Assembly (NCBI RefSeq): GCF_016482685.1 | Contig: NZ_JACYHF010000019.1 | Location: 1-64,000, forward strand | Source of the DNA: Streptomyces sp. DSM 110735 | Lineage (GTDB): Bacteria; Actinomycetota; Actinomycetes; Streptomycetales; Streptomycetaceae | Direction of reading: 5' to 3' | Length of the DNA: 64,000 bases | Shown here: piece by piece, positions 60,720 to 64,000 of the stretch | Layout of the letters: every line of letters begins with the position of its first letter | Numbering within the stretch: the stretch's first letter is position 1 | The notes under the pieces: generated by a model | The model's database searches: none | The model's input: only the letters and a program-made list of their open reading frames with translations | Told to the model about the DNA's origin: nothing | Program-made: the position numbers and the translations under genes

Positions 60720-60725
60720 GTGGGC

Positions 60726-61511
60726 ATGGCAGCAGTCATCAGCGCGGCCGGACTGGCCCGCACCTTCCGTACGAAGACAGGACCCGTGGAAGCCGTACGG
60801 TGCGTCGACCTCACCGTGCGCGAGGGCGAGATCCTCGGCTTCCTCGGACCCAACGGCGCGGGCAAGACCACCACCCTGCGCATGCTCACCACCCTTCTGA
60901 AGCCCACCGGCGGCGCGGCGACCGTCGCCGGGCACGACCTGGTGACCGACCCCGCCGGGGTGCGCCGGGTCTGCGGTTACGTCGCCCAGTCCGGCGGGGT
61001 CGACCCGCAGGTCGGCGTGCGCGAGGAACTCGTCACCCAGGGGCGGCTGTACCGGCTCTCCCGGTCCGAGGCGGTCGCCCGCGCCGGGGAACTCGCCCGC
61101 GAACTGGACCTCACCGACCTGCTCGACCGCAGGGTGGGCGCGCTCTCCGGCGGTCAGCGCCGCCGTCTGGACATCGCGATGGCGCTCACCCACCGCCCCA
61201 GGGTGCTGTTCCTGGACGAGCCGACGACCGGTCTCGACCCCGGCAGCCGCGCCGACCTGTGGGAGCTGATCCGGCAACTGCGCGACGAGCACGGCACGAC
61301 CGTGTTCCTGACCACCCACTACCTCGACGAGGCGGACGCCCTCGCCGACCGCCTGGTGATCGTCGACCGGGGCGTGGTGGCCGCCGAGGGCACCCCGTCC
61401 GCGCTCAAGCTGGAGTACGGCGGCTCGCTCGACGCCACGCTCCAGGACACCTTCCTCGCCGTCACCGGCCGCGGTCCCGCCCCGGCCGACTCCTCCCCCG
61501 TCGCCGTCTAG
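60726..61511 (+). CDS. ABC exporter ATP-binding protein (DrrA-like)
   Basis: This 261-residue ATPase has Walker A LGPNGAGKTTTLRMLTTLLK, the Q-loop in CGYVAQSGGVDP, signature LSGGQRRRLDIAMAL, Walker B RVLFLDEPTTGLDP and H-loop FLTTHYLDEADALADR, with the GSLDATLQDTFLAVTGR end typical of daunorubicin-resistance ATPases. ATG 60726 is probably the first base of the mRNA. It is paired with the permease 14 nt downstream and divergent from TetR; it probably exports a toxic compound. Confidence 0.92.
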   Translation: MAAVISAAGLARTFRTKTGPVEAVRCVDLTVREGEILGFLGPNGAGKTTTLRMLTTLLKPTGGAATVAGHDLVTDPAGVRRVCGYVAQSGGVDPQVGVREELVTQGRLYRLSRSEAVARAGELARELDLTDLLDRRVGALSGGQRRRLDIAMALTHRPRVLFLDEPTTGLDPGSRADLWELIRQLRDEHGTTVFLTTHYLDEADALADRLVIVDRGVVAAEGTPSALKLEYGGSLDATLQDTFLAVTGRGPAPADSSPVAV

Positions 61512-61525
61512 GACCTGGACTCCCG

Positions 61526-62275
61526 ATGCTTCTGCACGACACGGCCCTGATCTACGGCCGCTCTCTGCGCCAGTCCCTGCGCTCCCGGTTCGGGCTGGTC
61601 TTCGGGCTGCTGACGCCGCTGCTCTACCTCTTCTTCTTCGGCCCGCTGCTGACCGGTCTGCCGCTCGGCGGACAGGGCAGCTCCTGGCAGTTGCTCGTCC
61701 CCGGACTCCTGCTCCAACTCGCCATGTTCGGCGCCTCGTTCGCGGGCTTCGCGATCATCATGGAGAACGCGCAGGGGGTGGTGGAACGGCTGCGGGTGAC
61801 CCCGGTCAGCCGTCTGGCGCTGCTGCTCGGCCGGGTGCTGCGGGACGCGACGGTCCTCGTCGTCCAGGCGGTGCTGCTGGTGCTGGCCGCGCTGGTGCTG
61901 GGGCTGCGAGCACCGCTGGCGGGCGTCCTGGCCGGTTTCGTCTTCGTGGCGCTGCTGACGGTGTCGCTGGCCTCGCTGTCGTACGCGCTGGCGATGAAGG
62001 CGCGCACCCCGCAGGAGTTCGCCCCGCTGATCAACGCCCTGACGATGCCGTCGATGCTGCTGTCCGGGCTCATGCTGCCGATGACGCTGGGTCCCCGGTG
62101 GCTGGACCTGCTCTCGCACCTCGTGCCGTTCCGCTATCTGGTGGACGCGGTGCGCGACGCCTACGTGGGCCGGTACGCGAGCGCGCACATGCTGTACGGC
62201 TCGCTCGTCGCCGTCGGATTCGCCGCGCTCGCCGTGGCGGTGGGCACACGGGTGTTCCGTACGGCCGGGGCGTAA
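61526..62275 (+). CDS. ABC-2 type permease (DrrB-like)
   Basis: The 249-residue protein has six hydrophobic segments, beginning RFGLVFGLLTPLLYLFFFGP, and the conserved MENAQGVVERLRVTPVSRLA loop, LSYALAMKARTPQEFAPLIN and MLPMTLGPRWLDLLSHLVPF of DrrB-type permeases. It starts at ATG 61526, 14 nt after the ATPase stop, and completes the exporter. Confidence 0.9.
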   Translation: MLLHDTALIYGRSLRQSLRSRFGLVFGLLTPLLYLFFFGPLLTGLPLGGQGSSWQLLVPGLLLQLAMFGASFAGFAIIMENAQGVVERLRVTPVSRLALLLGRVLRDATVLVVQAVLLVLAALVLGLRAPLAGVLAGFVFVALLTVSLASLSYALAMKARTPQEFAPLINALTMPSMLLSGLMLPMTLGPRWLDLLSHLVPFRYLVDAVRDAYVGRYASAHMLYGSLVAVGFAALAVAVGTRVFRTAGA

Positions 62276-62288
62276 CTACGCTGGCCGC

Positions 62289-62861
62289 ATGGTCAATCTG
62301 ACGCGTATCTACACGAGGACCGGCGACCAGGGCACCACCGCCCTCGGCGACATGAGCCGGACCGCCAAGACGGATCTGCGGATCTCGGCGTATGCCGATG
62401 CCAACGAGGCGAACGCCGTGATCGGTACCGCGATCGCGTTGGGAGGGCTTGAGGAGGAGATCGTGACCGTCCTCACCCGGGTGCAGAACGATCTCTTCGA
62501 CGTGGGCGCGGATCTGTCGACGCCGGTGGTGGAGAACCCTCAGTTCCCGCCGCTGAGGGTCGAGCAGTTCTACGTGGACCGCCTTGAGGCGGACTGCGAC
62601 CGGTTCAACGAACGCCTGGAGAAGCTGCGGTCGTTCATCCTGCCGGGCGGCACCCCGGGCGCCGCTCTGCTGCACCAGGCGTGCACAGTCGTCCGGCGGG
62701 CGGAGCGGTCCACCTGGGCTGCCCTTGAGGTGCACGGCGACGCGATGAACCCGCTCACCGCGACCTACCTCAACCGCCTCTCCGACCTGCTGTTCATCCT
62801 GGCCCGCACGGCGAACAAGGAGACCGGGGACGTGCTGTGGGTACCGGGCGGGGAGCGCTGA
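62289..62861 (+). CDS. pduO: PduO-type cob(I)alamin adenosyltransferase
   Basis: This 190-residue enzyme adenosylates cob(I)alamin to make the cofactor used by acyl-CoA mutases. It shows the ATP site TRIYTRTGDQGTTALGD (residues 5-21), AYADANEANAVIGTAIA, and the C-terminal helix with VVRRAERSTW and LNRLSDLLFILARTAN. A possible -10 (TACGCT at 62276) suggests a leaderless start at ATG 62289. In function it pairs with icmA and meaB in this window, though not in one operon. Confidence 0.93.
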   Translation: MVNLTRIYTRTGDQGTTALGDMSRTAKTDLRISAYADANEANAVIGTAIALGGLEEEIVTVLTRVQNDLFDVGADLSTPVVENPQFPPLRVEQFYVDRLEADCDRFNERLEKLRSFILPGGTPGAALLHQACTVVRRAERSTWAALEVHGDAMNPLTATYLNRLSDLLFILARTANKETGDVLWVPGGER

Positions 62862-62883
62862 GGCAGGGAACCGAGGGACACGA

Positions 62884-62920
62884 GAGAGGGTCGGGACGCC
62901 TGAGGTGTCCCGGCCCTCTC
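62884..62920. terminator. 17-bp hairpin after pduO
   Basis: GAGAGGGTCGGGACGCC pairs with GGTGTCCCGGCCCTCTC through two G-T type pairs, with a TGA loop. It lies between convergent genes. Confidence 0.82.
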
Positions 62921-62925
62921 ACGCG

Positions 62926-63141
62926 CTACTTGTCCGCGTCGCTCGTCGCGTCGCGGTCCGCCGCGGCGGCAGCCGACTCGGCGGCGTCGACCTTCTTCTT
63001 CATGTCCGCGTAGCCGGGCGGGGTCGCGGTGGCGGTCGCCGACGGGCTCCCGCTGCCCGGGGTCGTCGCGGCGTCGTCGTGGCCGCAGGCGGTGGCGAGG
63101 ACCGCGAGCGCCGTCAGCAGGACGGCGGCGGCGACGCGCAT
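62926..63141 (-). CDS. Small lipoprotein
   Basis: The 71-residue precursor begins MRVAAAVLLTALAVLATACG, with a lipobox at Cys19. A Thr/Pro/Ser linker follows, then a short acidic/basic helix (YADMKKKVDAAESAAAAADR). It is likely anchored to the outer face of the membrane. Its ATG overlaps the upstream stop (TGATG), so it is co-translated with the secreted protein before it. The function is unknown. Confidence 0.78.
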   Translation of the reverse strand: MRVAAAVLLTALAVLATACGHDDAATTPGSGSPSATATATPPGYADMKKKVDAAESAAAAADRDATSDADK

Positions 63142-63554
63142 CAGCTCCCCGCCTTGCCGTCGTCGTTCTTCGCGCACCAGTCCTTGACCGAGTTCAGGTC
63201 CTTCTGGCGCTGCTCCAGGCTGGTCCGCAGCGACTTGCGGAAGTCCAGCCGGTCCTGGAGGAAGGTGGCGACCTCGGAGTGGTCCGCCTTCTTGGCGTTG
63301 TCCACGCGCTGCTGGAGCCGCGCCACCGAGCCGCGCCGCGCCTTGCCCGCGTCCAGCCGCTTCAGGGCGCGGTGCAGCCGTCGGTCGATCTTGGGCACCC
63401 GCTTGCACAGCGTCTTGGCGCCGTCCCCGGTGGGTCCTGCGGCCTTCGGGGTGGGCGTGGCGTCGGCGGCCGAGGCGATCCCCGCCGAGCCCGCCAGGAG
63501 TGCCGCGGCCGCGAGTCCGGCCAGGAGGGTGCGGGCCTGGGGTCGTATGGGCAT
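63141..63554 (-). CDS. Small secreted helical protein
   Basis: This 137-residue precursor has a signal peptide (PQARTLLAGLAAAALLAGSA, then GIASAADA) and a helical mature part with two cysteines (KTLCKRVPKIDRRLHRALKR and VKDWCAKNDD). It forms a pair with the lipoprotein gene just downstream. It lies downstream of a histidine kinase gene (54-nt gap); the exported proteins could be targets of, or partners for, that system. The family is not recognised. Confidence 0.75.
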   Translation of the reverse strand: MPIRPQARTLLAGLAAAALLAGSAGIASAADATPTPKAAGPTGDGAKTLCKRVPKIDRRLHRALKRLDAGKARRGSVARLQQRVDNAKKADHSEVATFLQDRLDFRKSLRTSLEQRQKDLNSVKDWCAKNDDGKAGS

Positions 63555-63608
63555 GTGCCTCTCCTTCGCTTCCGGGGCGGCCGGTCCGGCCGTCCGTCGC
63601 GGAAGAAG

Positions 63609-64000
63609 CTAGGAGGCTTCTTTGGGGAAACTCTGTGACCGGTTCGTCCCGCCCGTACCGCCGTGGGGCGCGGTGCCGATCAGCCAGTCCCGGCGCCCCG
63701 GTCGACCCGTGCCGCCGAGCGGCAGCCGTACCTCGAAGCGCGTCCCCGCGCCGTCCGGACCGTCGGCGATACCCACGCTCCCCCGGTGCAGCGCCGTCTG
63801 CTGGGCGACGAGGGTGAGACCGAGACCGGAGCCCGTGCTGTCCGGGCCGCGCCGGAACCGCTCGAAGACCCGCTGCCGGGACTCGGGCGGTATGCCGGGT
63901 CCCCGGTCGGTCACGGTGAGGACGGCGTCGTTCCCGGCGCGGTGCGCGCTCACCCGTATCCGGGCGGCACCCCTCGCGTCGCGCCCGTGGGCCAGCGCGT
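63609..64000 (-). CDS. Sensor histidine kinase, C-terminal part (5' end outside window)
   Basis: The gene enters from the right edge; about 130 residues of the ATPase domain are visible. ALAHG at the edge is the end of an N-box, followed by VTDRGPGIPPESRQRVFERF (G1/F box) and GSGLGLTLVAQQTALHRGSV (G2 box). A basic, Gly/Thr-rich tail of about 35 residues ends the protein. The sensor, H-box and any response regulator lie beyond the window. Confidence 0.9.
   Translation of the reverse strand, partial: ALAHGRDARGAARIRVSAHRAGNDAVLTVTDRGPGIPPESRQRVFERFRRGPDSTGSGLGLTLVAQQTALHRGSVGIADGPDGAGTRFEVRLPLGGTGRPGRRDWLIGTAPHGGTGGTNRSQSFPKEAS

Noticed and set aside
62284..62290. Cobalamin riboswitch before pduO or icmA
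   Set aside because: There is no room for one (13 nt before pduO, about 75 nt before icmA) and no B12-box sequence was seen.

Overview
This window is chromosomal DNA from a Streptomyces. The GC content is very high, GTG starts are common, and transcripts are short or leaderless. It also carries genes typical of the genus (scy, filP, nucS, treS-mak-glgB, icmA, the DUF6230/DUF6114 pair). As far as I remember the S. coelicolor map, the order follows SCO5442 down to about SCO5380, so most of the window is core chromosome. Accessory genes sit mainly at 7.9-10.4 kb. I saw no insertion sequence, CRISPR array, tRNA or rRNA.

Layout. 1-4.5 kb: end of treS, then mak and glgB (trehalose/maltose to glycogen, GlgE pathway). 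4.5-7.7 kb: a HelD-type RNA polymerase-associated motor protein, a short AT-rich gap with a candidate small RNA, then a thioredoxin translationally coupled to a MerR regulator. 7.9-10.4 kb: a small protein overlapping an NB-ARC/TPR (NLR-like) gene. The two share a RHIM-like motif, which suggests an amyloid-signalling cell-death or defence pair. 10.4-15.6 kb: a DUF2127 membrane protein, an MFS exporter with a divergent TetR and three palindromic operators, and a dicarboxylate symporter. 15.7-18.1 kb: a CitA/CitB-type two-component system divergent from the symporter. 18.1-24.3 kb: pfkA, pta-ackA and pyk (lower glycolysis and acetate node).

24.3-33 kb: an operon of a Ser/Thr/Pro-rich secreted or anchored protein, a DUF6114 membrane protein and a DUF6230 protein, preceded by a structured, dyad-rich 610-nt leader region. 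Then a thioredoxin-TPR protein, a TetR, a DUF3103 secreted protein and icmA. 33-42 kb: MarR, MFS, ArsR-like, SRPBCC, thiamine-binding and DUF3817 genes, three tandem AIM24 genes, another MarR and another MFS. 42-45 kb: meaB, a thiolase and mce. With icmA, hbd and a PduO adenosyltransferase at 62 kb, these serve B12-dependent acyl-CoA metabolism. 45-50 kb: scy and filP, the tip-growth polarity scaffolds. 50-64 kb: two ABC exporters, an LLM oxidoreductase, nucS, a transmembrane STAND-like protein with an odd Walker A, a STAS protein, hbd, a TetR, pduO, two small exported proteins and the end of a histidine kinase gene.

The most interesting items are the NLR-like pair with its shared motif and an in-frame TTA (bldA) codon, the small RNA with overlapping divergent promoters at the start of helD, and several sets of palindromic operators with no assigned regulator.
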